The notes beneath the pieces are model-generated. The model worked only from the letters and a program-made list of their open reading frames with translations, was not told the DNA's origin and did no database searches. The position numbers and the translations under genes are program-made. From Bacillaceae bacterium OF18-1A (GTDB taxonomy: Bacteria > Bacillota > Bacilli > Bacillales > Bacillaceae_G), in NCBI GenBank assembly GCA_027694045.1, contig JAQEWB010000003.1:145534-209533 (forward strand): a stretch of DNA of 64,000 nucleotides, read 5' to 3'. The number at the start of each line of letters is the position of its first letter. The first letter of the stretch is position 1. Of the stretch, positions 47,946-58,618 are shown one piece after another.

Positions 47946-49466
47946 CTACGTATTCTTCCTAGATTTTAAAACCATTCCTATCCTACGTATAATATCTTTC
48001 ATGGTTATTGGATCTAATAATAAATTCCCTAAAAAAATTATTACAAACGTCCACATAGAAACTACCACTGCCCATGCTAACCATTGTCCAAAATTAGATA
48101 CATTGACTTCTAGGATATAGATAAAAGGACTTATTGCAATTAAAGAAAGCACCAAATTACGAACTAACTTTCTTAACGTGGGTGAGAAAGAGCATTTCAA
48201 TATATTACGAGAAGTATACACGATAAAATCTGTAGTACGATATGCATATGAACAAAGTCCTCCTAATAATACTCCTATAATCCCAAAAGAGTTAACCAAC
48301 GCTAATGATACGACGAGATTAATTGTAGCTTCCAATATAGAACGATATTTGGTCTCTTTAAAATGTGCTGCCGCATCTACTAATGTATTTGAAGGAACTC
48401 TAACATTATGGGCAACCCCAATTACTATAAATAAGCCTGCAACTGATACACGAACATAATCTGTATCAGTTATTCCCTGGGTATATAACTTCATAAATGG
48501 TATAATGAGTACTGCTGAACAGGTATATGCCCACGCAACAACAGCATAGTAAATATACTCAAATGTATTATACCCCTTTAAAAGTGCTTTTCGATTATTT
48601 GTAACTAATATTTCACCAAACCCAGCTAGGAGACCGCTAGAAAAACTCGAAACTACTAATGTAATTGAAGAGAAAACCATACTATACACTGCATACACAC
48701 TAACTTCCCTTAAACCACAAAAAATTGTAATTATAATAATAGGGGTATTAAATACCACTAATGCAGAAATTTGATGTACTAATACATCCCATTTCCTATT
48801 AATGGCCCCATTATCTGGTGGTAAATCAAATCTGATTTTGGGATATACCTTTTTTACATAATTTAGTATTATAAAAAATCGGGACAGGTATATTAGAGTA
48901 GCTACCATTTGCACAACAAGTACATTAAAGTCAAGTTTAATAAGAACAATACACGTTATAGCATTTAATGCTGTACCTATCAGTTGTATCATAGATAACA
49001 CATAACTTCTTTGATCCGCTGTAAGTAAGACCCGATATTTTCCAATGAAAAAGAATTCAAAAATACCGCTCCCACCAAGTATTAAAACCATAAAAGCTGC
49101 TAGTATAGGAGTGATTTCTTCATTAGATAAAAAGATCGGATATAACATAGCCAATACTACTATAAGAGTTAGAAATATATAGCCTGAACGAAGATAAAAT
49201 AATTTTGTTGCGGATAAAATTCGATTTATACTTAAAATATTATTATTAGCTAAAGGCCTATATAAAGCTGCTATTGCAGCTGCTCCAACCCCCGCCTCTA
49301 CAAGATTTAGATAGCTTAAGAATTGTTTTATTGAAGAAATCAGTCCATTTATCGATGAACCATACGCTGTAATAAACAACTTTAATAAAAAAAAGCCTAC
49401 TACAGCATTAAAAAACTGTAGGGTTAGGCTTCCTAAGAAATTATAAAAAGACTTCTTTGTTCGCAT
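47946..49466 (-). CDS. Wzx-type polysaccharide flippase
   Basis: A 506-residue protein with about 12-14 membrane segments of the MATE/PST (polysaccharide exporter) superfamily: N-terminal LQFFNAVVGFFLLKLFITAYGSSINGLISS and repeated helix pairs. It should flip lipid-linked repeat units to the outer face for Wzy. The ATG at 49464-49466 has GGAG upstream; a TTG 15 bp earlier is the alternative. Codons are AT-rich (many ATA/TTA), like the neighbouring glycosyltransferases, typical of exchangeable serotype genes. Confidence 0.85.
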   Translation of the reverse strand: MRTKKSFYNFLGSLTLQFFNAVVGFFLLKLFITAYGSSINGLISSIKQFLSYLNLVEAGVGAAAIAALYRPLANNNILSINRILSATKLFYLRSGYIFLTLIVVLAMLYPIFLSNEEITPILAAFMVLILGGSGIFEFFFIGKYRVLLTADQRSYVLSMIQLIGTALNAITCIVLIKLDFNVLVVQMVATLIYLSRFFIILNYVKKVYPKIRFDLPPDNGAINRKWDVLVHQISALVVFNTPIIIITIFCGLREVSVYAVYSMVFSSITLVVSSFSSGLLAGFGEILVTNNRKALLKGYNTFEYIYYAVVAWAYTCSAVLIIPFMKLYTQGITDTDYVRVSVAGLFIVIGVAHNVRVPSNTLVDAAAHFKETKYRSILEATINLVVSLALVNSFGIIGVLLGGLCSYAYRTTDFIVYTSRNILKCSFSPTLRKLVRNLVLSLIAISPFIYILEVNVSNFGQWLAWAVVVSMWTFVIIFLGNLLLDPITMKDIIRRIGMVLKSRKNT

Positions 49467-49562
49467 TTTATAAAACTCCAATTGAATAAATTAAAATTAT
49501 CCTAATATTATTTTGTGTCTTAACTTCCCATAATACTATGCCCTATAAAAATAACACTATTT

Positions 49563-50597
49563 CTAATTAATAGAGAAACTGTAGTAGATTAATATAGGGA
49601 CTTTTATTTTAAGCCGGATACAGGAGTATAATACTTTCTTTAAAAATGGCATCCTCGAAATAGATTCCCTTGTAAATGCTCTATTTATCTCTGCAACATT
49701 TATAATCTTTTCAATATCAGCTAATTTACCAAAAAACCCCTTTTCATTACCCGGCCTAACTACATTTACAATACAATTAATTGCAACTAAACGCCATCTC
49801 CATTTAATATATTCATGATATTCTTCTGCAAATCCTTTATGTCCCAATATTTGTTTTAAATGTGAAAAAGCACATAAATTAGAAGCTAGCATTGACGGCA
49901 TATACCTTTGAGTAATAGAAGACTTATTTATCACATAATGATAAAAATATTTTCCACATACAGCAACACTCTGTATGTGTTTTAGAAAGTAAAGGTTAAA
50001 TATAAGGTCCTCTGTAAAAGTTAAATCTTCTGGGAACGTTATATTATTCTCCTTTAATATTTCAGTTTTATATAAGCAGCGCCATACTGCCCCATGTATA
50101 ATATTATGCGGAGCATATTCATAAGGAAGTCCAATTAAATGTGGTATTAACGAGTTATCAATCTCCTCTTTTCCTAAAATCGTTCCATCCTTCCAAGGTA
50201 AAGAATTATAAATATTAGATCCGCCTTCATGTTCTTCCATAAAATTACACATAACCAGCTCTGCTTTAGTTCTTTTAGCAGTTTCAAACATCTCTTTATA
50301 CATATTCTCATGGATCCAATCATCAACATCTACAAATCCAATATATTCTCCTTTAGCTTTTAAAATCCCTTTATTACGAGCACTAGATGGCCCCATATTT
50401 TTTTGGTTAATTACACGTATATATTTATTTTTCTTAGCATAATCAAGTAATATCGCTAAACTATTATCCTGTGATCCATCATTTACTGCTATTATTTCAA
50501 AATTCCCTATAGTTTGCAGAAGTAAATTGTCTAAGCACCTTGCTATATATTTTTCAGCATTATATATAGGTACAATTATACTCACAAGTGTATCCAT
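49563..50597 (-). CDS. Family 2 glycosyltransferase
   Basis: A 344-residue GT-A enzyme: VSIIVPIYNAEKYIARCLDNLLLQT, IIAVNDGSQDNS, GPSSARNKGILKAKGEYIGFVDVDDWI (DxD-like), and FPEDLTFTEDLIFNLYFLKHI (the ED catalytic pair). It adds one sugar of the repeat unit at the inner membrane face. The ATG at 50595-50597 is behind AAGGGGGA. Donor and acceptor cannot be read from sequence. Confidence 0.88.
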   Translation of the reverse strand: MDTLVSIIVPIYNAEKYIARCLDNLLLQTIGNFEIIAVNDGSQDNSLAILLDYAKKNKYIRVINQKNMGPSSARNKGILKAKGEYIGFVDVDDWIHENMYKEMFETAKRTKAELVMCNFMEEHEGGSNIYNSLPWKDGTILGKEEIDNSLIPHLIGLPYEYAPHNIIHGAVWRCLYKTEILKENNITFPEDLTFTEDLIFNLYFLKHIQSVAVCGKYFYHYVINKSSITQRYMPSMLASNLCAFSHLKQILGHKGFAEEYHEYIKWRWRLVAINCIVNVVRPGNEKGFFGKLADIEKIINVAEINRAFTRESISRMPFLKKVLYSCIRLKIKVPILIYYSFSIN

Positions 50598-50618
50598 CAA
50601 ATTCCCCCTTGCTATATA

Positions 50619-52109
50619 TTATCTATTCTTTAAATGTTGCCTCATACTCTTTAGATGTTTATTTCTCAACAATATAATTCCTAAAAAGGGAACAGCTATA
50701 TAGTAAAAAAAGGTTCTTACAAAATATAATGTATGAATTCTCGGCAAGGTAAAACAAGTAGATATTACAGCAAGTATAATAAACAGTCTGATTGGATTTT
50801 CAGAAAGTTTTTCCGATGAATTATAGCCTAATAATTTTGCAATTATTACTCCCCATACAAACGATATCCCTATTCCAAACCATCCAAAATTATAATAACT
50901 CTCTGCTACCATAGAAAAACCAGGTCCATAAGATAATCCTAGGTAGTTTCCAAGCCATACATCTAACATGGCATGTTCACGACTAGGATGAACTGTCCCC
51001 ATAAAATTAAACAGATTAGGCAATAAGGAGAAAAGAGCATATAAATATGAATCCCCTAGTCTATAGGACAATGAATCTGGCATAAACTGCATGATCATCA
51101 ATAGAGGCGACATTGAGCCTCCCATTTCACCTATAGAATCTATTACAGGATTTTGAGAAAGGCTGTTACTAAAAGCTTCAGCAAGGGTACCTATCTCCTT
51201 CTCCTCTACCCCCCTAAAGTTTTCAAAAGCACTTATAACTAGCATAAGAAAAAAACCCATAACAGCTAATTTACTGACCTTACGCCAGTTAAATGGTCGA
51301 ATAATACTATTCCATAACCATATAAGTGTCAATACTATCATTATAAATAGGGTACGTGAGCCCGTAAGTAGAGAAATTACTGCATATAGAGCTATTATTA
51401 TTGTAAACATTTTGGCTTTAAATATATCTTTCACATGGATACTAATGAGCATGTACGCACTTGGTAAAAAGAAAGATTCCACAAAAATAAGAATGCTATT
51501 AGCACCAAAATCATAGCTATATATTACACCATATCCATATTGTAAAGACATAATTGCTTTTAATATAATAAAATAAAAGGCTACTGGGGTTGAAACTAAA
51601 AATAACAACCAGCCTATTTGCTTCATTGCTTTTTTAGTAGCCATTTGTTTCATCTCAGGCACCTTACTATTTACCGTTATTTTCTTACGTATTGTCACAT
51701 TTATTAATGCACCTAGGTTGAAAGTTGCTATACTTAATGCAGTAAAAATAATCGCTTTTAGAAGAACATCCTCAGAAAACAAATGAAAAAGATTGAACTC
51801 TTCATACTCAATACCTAGGAGGTTCAAACAACTTTGACCAAACTGAAATATAAAGAAGGATGAAAGAAATAGTACATATGGACAAAAGGCCGTATCCGTT
51901 ACTAACTTCCATAATAAAATTGCAATTATAAACGTTACTGTTCCTAATAAGTTAAACATATAAATATTTTTTGGAGCATTTATATTCATATTGTCATCTA
52001 ATAAAATACTATAACCCAATATAGCAATTAAAATTAATACAAAAAATTGTATTAAAATGGCCAAAAGATCAAGACCCCGCATACCCCTGTTTACATTACC
52101 TGGATTCAT
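50619..52109 (-). CDS. Wzy-type polysaccharide polymerase
   Basis: A 496-residue protein with ~12 membrane segments and a long loop in the C-terminal third (NFRGVEEKEIGTLAEAFSNSL ... PSREHAMLDVWLGNYLGLSYGPGFSMVAESYYNFGWFGIG). The last part resembles the O-antigen polymerase/ligase signature. Together with Wzx it defines a Wzx/Wzy-dependent pathway. Overlaps the upstream glycosyltransferase gene by 14 bp. Confidence 0.82.
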   Translation of the reverse strand: MNPGNVNRGMRGLDLLAILIQFFVLILIAILGYSILLDDNMNINAPKNIYMFNLLGTVTFIIAILLWKLVTDTAFCPYVLFLSSFFIFQFGQSCLNLLGIEYEEFNLFHLFSEDVLLKAIIFTALSIATFNLGALINVTIRKKITVNSKVPEMKQMATKKAMKQIGWLLFLVSTPVAFYFIILKAIMSLQYGYGVIYSYDFGANSILIFVESFFLPSAYMLISIHVKDIFKAKMFTIIIALYAVISLLTGSRTLFIMIVLTLIWLWNSIIRPFNWRKVSKLAVMGFFLMLVISAFENFRGVEEKEIGTLAEAFSNSLSQNPVIDSIGEMGGSMSPLLMIMQFMPDSLSYRLGDSYLYALFSLLPNLFNFMGTVHPSREHAMLDVWLGNYLGLSYGPGFSMVAESYYNFGWFGIGISFVWGVIIAKLLGYNSSEKLSENPIRLFIILAVISTCFTLPRIHTLYFVRTFFYYIAVPFLGIILLRNKHLKSMRQHLKNR

Positions 52110-53238
52110 AAATGTTTTTTAACCTCTCTATACTTTTTTTAATATCATAGCCCTTAGAACCTAACGTACTCATTATCAAGCTTTTTGGTGGTGTAACTAA
52201 TTCATACTGGGATAATATAGTATCTATCCAAGTTTCAATACTTGTATTTAATCCAACAAATTTTACAAGCGCTAATCCTAATTCCACCTCTTCCGATACC
52301 TTATTTGAAACTACACAAGGATTACCCGCTGCTTGCATTTCAGCCATCACAACAGGAAACCCTTCATAAAATGAAGGCAGAACAAATACATCTATCATAT
52401 TAGCAATCTGTGGAATATCTCTACGTATGCCTAAACAAGTAATATATTCCTCAAGATTATTTTCACTAACCAATTCTTCGAATTTTTCCCGAAGGATTCC
52501 CTCACCTACAAGTATAATATGAAAATCAATATTTTTATCTAATAAACCTTTAGCAAGCGGAATGAAGAATTGGTGATTTTTCACATCAACAAATCTTCCT
52601 ATGTGACCTATTACTAGGGTCTCTTTAGAGATATTTAATTCTTTTCTCATAATGTCTGATTCAGTATTTATAAGTGTATTGTATGGCTCTAAATCAATAG
52701 CGTTAGCTAAAAAATCGACTTTGTTTTTATTTACACATTTCTCCCCAAATAGATATTTGCTTGCTGCTTCCCCACATCCTATCATATGTGTAGCATTGAT
52801 CTTAATTAATTTTTTCATGACAGAGAAGTATAGCTTACGTATTTTCGAATTCATCTTAATATCTTGGGTACTGTGTGAATGGGATATTCTAATTTTCACA
52901 CCTAAAATTCGCGCTACCGTTAAGACTATACCTGCATGATGCATGGTATGAACATGAATAGCATCGAACTCCCCATACTTCTTTATAACCTTTATTATAT
53001 CTAGGCTATGTTGAAAAACTCCTGTCTTATGGGGAGCATCAATATGTATAATCCTTCCACCAAGACTTTCAATTTCAGTATCATAATAGTGTTTACCTGG
53101 TTGCATACAAAGAAAATCAAACTGAATCCTTTTTCTATCAATAGCCCTATATATATTCATAATCATAGTTTCTGCTCCACCTATATCCATACCGCCTATT
53201 ACATGAAGCACTCTTATTGGAGCATTATTACTCATCAT
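52096..53238 (-). CDS. Family 4 glycosyltransferase (EpsF-like)
   Basis: A 380-residue GT-B enzyme with VLHVIGGMDIGGAETMIMNIYR at the N-terminus, HVHTMHHAGI, IGHIGRFVDVKNHQFFIPLA, and the donor-site FVLPSFYEGFPVVMAEMQAAGNPCVVS with the EX7E motif. Similar to B. subtilis EpsF. AAAGGGG precedes two adjacent ATGs. Confidence 0.88.
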   Translation of the reverse strand: MMSNNAPIRVLHVIGGMDIGGAETMIMNIYRAIDRKRIQFDFLCMQPGKHYYDTEIESLGGRIIHIDAPHKTGVFQHSLDIIKVIKKYGEFDAIHVHTMHHAGIVLTVARILGVKIRISHSHSTQDIKMNSKIRKLYFSVMKKLIKINATHMIGCGEAASKYLFGEKCVNKNKVDFLANAIDLEPYNTLINTESDIMRKELNISKETLVIGHIGRFVDVKNHQFFIPLAKGLLDKNIDFHIILVGEGILREKFEELVSENNLEEYITCLGIRRDIPQIANMIDVFVLPSFYEGFPVVMAEMQAAGNPCVVSNKVSEEVELGLALVKFVGLNTSIETWIDTILSQYELVTPPKSLIMSTLGSKGYDIKKSIERLKNIYESR

Positions 53239-53249
53239 ATTTAACCCCT

Positions 53250-54443
53250 TTAACTAGTCTTATTCTCAACAAAACTTCTAAAATCAATTAAAAACCTTAA
53301 TCTCTTTTCTGCTAAGATAGAAGTGGAGTATTTTTTTGATTCCTCAAAATTTAAAGTTGCAGATTCTAGTAAAACATTAGGGTCCTTAATCATAAATTCA
53401 ATAATACTTCTCATCTCATTATAATCTTTAGGTTTATGTAATACTGTACCTCTCAGTAATTCCTCTATTCCTCCAACAGATGAACCAATTGCAGGTAATC
53501 CACGACTCATAGCCTCAACAAGTCCACGAGGTAATCCCTCTGTCAAGCTAGGAATTAAAAAAATATCAATAGAATCCATCCAATCGAATACAGCTTCCCC
53601 GCTCGGCAATGATCCAGAAAATTCTAGCTTCTCATTAATTCCTAATTTTGTTGCAAGAGATACCCATCTATCTGTATTGCCACCACCTAAAAATCGCAAG
53701 CGAAAATCAAATTTATCTTTTAAAGAGGCCAATGCAAGCATTGCTGTTTCATGCCCTTTATAATCCACATTCAATGATCCTATAATTCCAAAAACTATTG
53801 GATTATTACTAAAACCCTGCTTTATTTTACGCAAACGTTTATTCAAAACTGTAACATCTACAGAACCAATAGCTACATCAGAACACCCTATAGTTGCCCC
53901 CTTGTTAGGATATCTGTTTTGCAGGAACTTTTCTGTCACATATATAACATGAGAAGCTTTACTAATATAATAACGATTAAACCCAAAAAAAGGTAAAGAT
54001 AGTATTTTAGCCTTTTTCGCGCCTAAATTCCACAATGCATCATATGCGCAACCTACCACTTCAACAAGCCATGGTTTTCCCATACTGATTGCTTCGTGAC
54101 AAGCATAACAACCAATAATACTAGGAAGTCGAATTATTGCGCAATCTACCTTCTTTAAAACTTCTCTTATTTGTTCTCTTATTTGATTACTTTTTAAAAC
54201 TACATCGGGCATCTGATTGTATGCCGTTATATGCATAAAGCTAACTTTATCATTGGATTCTTTTCGTAGTCCTTTATGTCTTTCAATAGAATAATCACCG
54301 ATTAGCTTTCTCCTACCAGCTACTATGATTTCATCAAAAGCCTCAAGATAATGATTCCAAACGTCATCCCCCATAGCTGTACTATAAACTTGTTCATCAC
54401 TATCTACAGAAAATCGATAATCATGAAAAAAAGCAACTTTCAT
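53250..54443 (-). CDS. Family 4-like glycosyltransferase
   Basis: A 397-residue GT-B enzyme. The C-terminal half has FGIIGSLNVDYKGHETAMLALASL, LGGGNTDRWVSLA and the donor site IDIFLIPSLTEGLPRGLVEAMSRGLPAIGSSVGGIEELL. The N-terminal half (VAFFHDYRFSVDSDEQVYS) is divergent. GAGGTG lies before the ATG at 54443; an in-frame GTG nine bases upstream is less suited because it overlaps that site. Confidence 0.85.
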   Translation of the reverse strand: MKVAFFHDYRFSVDSDEQVYSTAMGDDVWNHYLEAFDEIIVAGRRKLIGDYSIERHKGLRKESNDKVSFMHITAYNQMPDVVLKSNQIREQIREVLKKVDCAIIRLPSIIGCYACHEAISMGKPWLVEVVGCAYDALWNLGAKKAKILSLPFFGFNRYYISKASHVIYVTEKFLQNRYPNKGATIGCSDVAIGSVDVTVLNKRLRKIKQGFSNNPIVFGIIGSLNVDYKGHETAMLALASLKDKFDFRLRFLGGGNTDRWVSLATKLGINEKLEFSGSLPSGEAVFDWMDSIDIFLIPSLTEGLPRGLVEAMSRGLPAIGSSVGGIEELLRGTVLHKPKDYNEMRSIIEFMIKDPNVLLESATLNFEESKKYSTSILAEKRLRFLIDFRSFVENKTS

Positions 54444-54474
54444 ATTTTGCACCTCGCTAAAAATAAATCCTCAA

Positions 54475-55539
54475 TTATATCCTCTTTCTCAAAAAATCAA
54501 TTATATTAAGCATTACATAAAAAGGTACTGACGCACGATACTTTGCCAGCAAATAAAATACTTTCCAAGTTATAGGGAACTCTGAAACATCAAATTCTTT
54601 ATAACCTTTTACTATTCTTTCATCTGATAAAAAAACTTTAATTTGAGATACTTTTTCAAATGAAGATGACAAATTACCTGAACTTATAGTGTTTAAGCCT
54701 AATCCTAAAACCCCCATACATATACGATTATTAAGAGCCGTATGGAATTCCCCTTGAAGTTTTTTTTGTTTTAAAAAATCCTCAATATAACTGTACAAAT
54801 TGAACCACTGTTCTTTTAAATCTGGCTTATATACAGATGTTACAGAATCAACATTCGCCCTCCAATAATGATAATACGGTTTGTTTATCAAGAGTGCTGA
54901 CTCAGCATAATATAATGCATGAATATTAAAAAGGGCATCTTCAGCAGTGCCAATAATTTTTAAATCTGTAAATGCCACATTATTTTCTTTCATTAGACTA
55001 GTTCGATAAATCTTTGACCATACCGTACTCAAGGCATCAAGATATTCAGGATTACTCATCTCCGACTTTATAGGACCGACAATTCTTCTCATAAGTTTGT
55101 TTCTAACTTCACCCTTATCATATATTACCTTATCTGGTAAATTAAGTAATTTAGGCTTTGAATGATCCGGATATTCTCTTGTATAAGTACACATTACAAT
55201 ATCGATATTAGTAGCAATAGCCGTGCTATACATTGAATTATACATTTCCGAGTCCACCCAATCATCTGAATCAACAAAACCTATATATTCCCCCTGAGCA
55301 TAATTAATCCCTATATTTCTCGCTTCAGATAATCCCTCATTTCCCTTATGAATTGCTCGTATACGCCCATCCATTTTTTCGTATTTTTTTAAAATTTCTC
55401 CACTATTATCGGTAGATCCATCATTGATAACTATAATTTCAATGTCACTAATACTCTGTTTTAGAAGACTATCTAGACACCTAGATAAGTAATTTTCAGC
55501 ATTATAGACCGGTACAATTACACTTACTTTTGGTTTCAT
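54475..55539 (-). CDS. Family 2 glycosyltransferase
   Basis: A 354-residue GT-A enzyme: VSVIVPVYNAENYLSRCLDSLLKQS, IIVINDGSTDNSGEIL, GLSEARNIGINYAQGEYIGFVDSDDWVDSEMY and IIGTAEDALFNIHALYYA. It resembles the other GT2 gene of this cluster (49563-50597) and may be an old duplicate. GAGGGATG precedes the ATG. Confidence 0.88.
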   Translation of the reverse strand: MKPKVSVIVPVYNAENYLSRCLDSLLKQSISDIEIIVINDGSTDNSGEILKKYEKMDGRIRAIHKGNEGLSEARNIGINYAQGEYIGFVDSDDWVDSEMYNSMYSTAIATNIDIVMCTYTREYPDHSKPKLLNLPDKVIYDKGEVRNKLMRRIVGPIKSEMSNPEYLDALSTVWSKIYRTSLMKENNVAFTDLKIIGTAEDALFNIHALYYAESALLINKPYYHYWRANVDSVTSVYKPDLKEQWFNLYSYIEDFLKQKKLQGEFHTALNNRICMGVLGLGLNTISSGNLSSSFEKVSQIKVFLSDERIVKGYKEFDVSEFPITWKVFYLLAKYRASVPFYVMLNIIDFLRKRI

Positions 55540-55554
55540 TTACATCCCTCGAAA

Positions 55555-56676
55555 TCATTTTCCATATTTTAAATAAATATCCTTTAGTTCCGAATTCACT
55601 TGAGAAATCGAATATGGCTTTACAATGTCAATACTATCCTTTTTAATTTGTTCCCTAAAATTAATATCTTTATATAGAGACTCTACATATCCAGAAAAGA
55701 TTTTATAATTATTTACTGGGGCAATATATCCATTTGTCCCTTGGTGAACAAGTTCCTTATGTCCTCTATTATCAGTAGCAATAATAGGAAGTCCACAAGC
55801 CATGGCTTCCATAATATTGACTGGTAACCCCTCGCGAAAACTAGAAGCAACTGCTACATCACACATTGGTAAAATTTCCTCCAGGTCGTTTCTATAACCT
55901 AAAAAATCCACCCTTGATGAAAGATTGAGCTCATCCACCAAATTTATACAGTTATTCATAAGAGGCCCTTTTCCAGCCAATAAAAGGCGAGCATTTGGAA
56001 TCTCGTTTTTTATTTCAGCAAGTGCTTTTATCAGCAATTGTTGATTCTTATTTTTATTAAATTCAGCAGCATAAAACATTAAAAAGTCATTTTTTTTATA
56101 GCCGAATTTTCCTCTCAATTTGTCCCTACTAATTTCATCTACTGGCTTAAAGCGTTCAGTATCGATCCCTACACCATGAACATGCTCAATTCTTTTCGCT
56201 CTAAAACCATGATTAACCGCTCGCTTATAATCCTCTTCATTAATTGTTATAAGACAATCGGTATAACGAGCGAACATCCTTTCAATTGGATAATATAACA
56301 TCCAACTTAAAAGTGGAGCACCTTTACAAAAATGAAATCCATGAGCCGTATATAATACTTTAGTCCCTACTTTCCGTACTCTTCGTGCAGCTAAACGTGC
56401 CAATACTCCCCCCACTGGAGTATGACAATGAATAATATCATAATTATTTTCCTCGATAAGTTTCTTCAATACTCTATAAGCACTTATATTTCTGATATGA
56501 AATGGTGACCTTTGGATTGGAATATTATACTTTTCATCCGTATAAGGCAGCTCCATATTACCACTCGCAGCTACATGAACTTCCCATCCTTGTTCTTGAA
56601 ATCGCTTCATATGTGGTAAATGAAATGCCTTAAAATGATAATCTACCGTTGCACAAAATAATACTTTTTTCGACAT
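55555..56676 (-). CDS. Family 4 glycosyltransferase (EpsD/CapM/PglA-like)
   Basis: A 373-residue GT-B enzyme: VLFCATVDYHFKAFHLPHMKRFQEQGWEVHVAA, IIHCHTPVGGVLARLAARRVR, AEFNKNKNQQLLIKALAEI and DVAVASSFREGLPVNIMEAMACGLPIIATDNRGHKELV. This subgroup (EpsD, PglA) often adds the second sugar onto undecaprenyl-linked bacillosamine, which fits its place as the first glycosyltransferase after the PglF-like gene. Confidence 0.9.
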   Translation of the reverse strand: MSKKVLFCATVDYHFKAFHLPHMKRFQEQGWEVHVAASGNMELPYTDEKYNIPIQRSPFHIRNISAYRVLKKLIEENNYDIIHCHTPVGGVLARLAARRVRKVGTKVLYTAHGFHFCKGAPLLSWMLYYPIERMFARYTDCLITINEEDYKRAVNHGFRAKRIEHVHGVGIDTERFKPVDEISRDKLRGKFGYKKNDFLMFYAAEFNKNKNQQLLIKALAEIKNEIPNARLLLAGKGPLMNNCINLVDELNLSSRVDFLGYRNDLEEILPMCDVAVASSFREGLPVNIMEAMACGLPIIATDNRGHKELVHQGTNGYIAPVNNYKIFSGYVESLYKDINFREQIKKDSIDIVKPYSISQVNSELKDIYLKYGK

Positions 56677-56740
56677 CTTTATCCCCTATTAAATTTATTT
56701 TTTCATAATATGAAATGTCCAGGAGTTAAAATTTTATTAA

Positions 56741-58558
56741 TCAATTTGAAGTAGTTACCTTTTTATTTGAGTTATTTACTATAGATAGTAGTTTCTCCCT
56801 AATCGTTTGCTCGTCCATCAACTGAAGATTTTTTAGAAATTCTTGTAAAATTTCTTGATCGATTACTGTCGCTTTTCCAACATGAATCTTTGGAAATATA
56901 TGTTCTGGATGTACTTCGTTCTCATTTAAAAGTTCTTCAAACAACTTCTCTCCCGGTCTCATACCTGTAAACTGGATCCCGATTTCCTCAACTGTATAAC
57001 CAGAAAGTTGAATAAGGTTCCTAGCCAAATCAACAATTTTAACTGATTCTCCCATATCCAATACAAACACTTCTCCACCTTGTGCCAAGGCACCAGCTTG
57101 GATTACTAAGCGTGAAGCTTCAGGGATTGTCATAAAATAACGCACCATATCAGGATGCGTAACTGTAACCGGTCCACCCTTTTGAATTTGTTTCTTAAAT
57201 AAAGGAATTACACTACCACGGCTTCCAAGTACATTACCAAAACGAACAGCTACAAAGTGGGTATCACTGACAGTATCCATATGTTGTACAATCATTTCCG
57301 CAATACGTTTTGTCGCCCCCATTACACTTGTTGGATTAACAGCTTTGTCAGTAGAAACCATAACAAATGTATTTATACCGAATGTAGCGGATGCTTCGGC
57401 TACATTCTTTGTACCAATAATATTATTCTTCACAGCTTCTTCAGGGTTACGTTCCATAAGCGGTACATGTTTATGTGCCGCTGCATGATATACAATATAT
57501 GGATGATGCTTTTCCATCACTTCAAACATTTTATTGCGATCCTGTACATCAGCAATCTCTGTCGTAATTTTAATTGAGTCTTTATATAGTGATCTAAGTT
57601 CCATTTCAATTATATAGATACTATTTTCCCCATGGCCGAGTAATACAATCTCACTTGGGCTAAATTTCATCACTTGACGACAAAGTTCCGAACCAATTGA
57701 TCCCCCAGCACCAGTTACTAAAATGGTTTTCCCTGTAATCTTCTCGCCAATCCCTTCATCATCTAATTGTACCGGCTCACGCCCCAATAAATCTTCTACT
57801 TGTACATCACGAAGTTCATTCACAGAAATTTTCCCGTCAAGAATATCTTCTAACATTGGTACAATTTGTGTTTTGGCATTCGTTTTTGTACATTTTTCAA
57901 AAATCCCGTTTACTTCCTTGCGGCCCAATGAAGGAATAGCAATAATAATATGTTCTATATCATTGTCTTCCACTACTTTTTTAATATGATCCGTTGTACC
58001 AATAACTGGAACATTATAAATCTCCAATTTTTGTTTATTTCTATCATCGTCAACAAATGCAATTGGATATAAATCTGCTTCCTTATTATGTTGTAATTGA
58101 CGTACTACCATTGTTCCCGCTGAACCAGCACCAATAATCAATGTACGTTTTTTATCCATTGGTTTAGTAATATACGTATCACGGAACATACGCCATACAA
58201 AACGAGAACCACCAATTAATAGCAAATGTAACATCCATACAATTACTAAAATGCGAACATAAATATCATGATTTATAATTTGTTGAACAATTGCAGTTAC
58301 TAAAATTGACAACGTAATGGCTTTAAATATTTGTTTTAGTTCTCCAATGCTTGCATATTCCCATGCTTTATTATAAAGCTTATAAATAGCAGCAAAAACA
58401 TGGTGACTACACAATAATGTAATAGAACTAATAATTACTGTCGTAGGAATTTTATTTAGTAAATTTGGATGTACTAACCAATAACTTAAATAAACCGCAG
58501 TTAATACGATAAATGAATCTAATAAAATTAATAATGAGAGCCGCTTTCGATAACTCAA
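56741..58558 (-). CDS. UDP-GlcNAc 4,6-dehydratase (EpsC/PglF-like)
   Basis: A 605-residue membrane dehydratase. Four N-terminal membrane segments (~1-120), a first Rossmann-like domain (TLIIGAGSAGTMVVRQLQ) and a catalytic SDR domain (LVTGAGGSIGSELCRQV, YHAAAHKHVPLMERNPEEAV, MVSTDKAVNPTSVMGATKR; the usual Tyr is Met as in PglF). It makes UDP-4-keto-6-deoxy-GlcNAc, step one of the bacillosamine pathway. The start is a TTG behind AAGGGA. galU lies 60 bp upstream. Confidence 0.92.
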   Translation of the reverse strand: MSYRKRLSLLILLDSFIVLTAVYLSYWLVHPNLLNKIPTTVIISSITLLCSHHVFAAIYKLYNKAWEYASIGELKQIFKAITLSILVTAIVQQIINHDIYVRILVIVWMLHLLLIGGSRFVWRMFRDTYITKPMDKKRTLIIGAGSAGTMVVRQLQHNKEADLYPIAFVDDDRNKQKLEIYNVPVIGTTDHIKKVVEDNDIEHIIIAIPSLGRKEVNGIFEKCTKTNAKTQIVPMLEDILDGKISVNELRDVQVEDLLGREPVQLDDEGIGEKITGKTILVTGAGGSIGSELCRQVMKFSPSEIVLLGHGENSIYIIEMELRSLYKDSIKITTEIADVQDRNKMFEVMEKHHPYIVYHAAAHKHVPLMERNPEEAVKNNIIGTKNVAEASATFGINTFVMVSTDKAVNPTSVMGATKRIAEMIVQHMDTVSDTHFVAVRFGNVLGSRGSVIPLFKKQIQKGGPVTVTHPDMVRYFMTIPEASRLVIQAGALAQGGEVFVLDMGESVKIVDLARNLIQLSGYTVEEIGIQFTGMRPGEKLFEELLNENEVHPEHIFPKIHVGKATVIDQEILQEFLKNLQLMDEQTIREKLLSIVNNSNKKVTTSN

Positions 58559-58618
58559 TATACTTGATCCCTTCTTTATATAATTCGCATCTTATTGATA
58601 ATAAAAAAGTACATTCTC

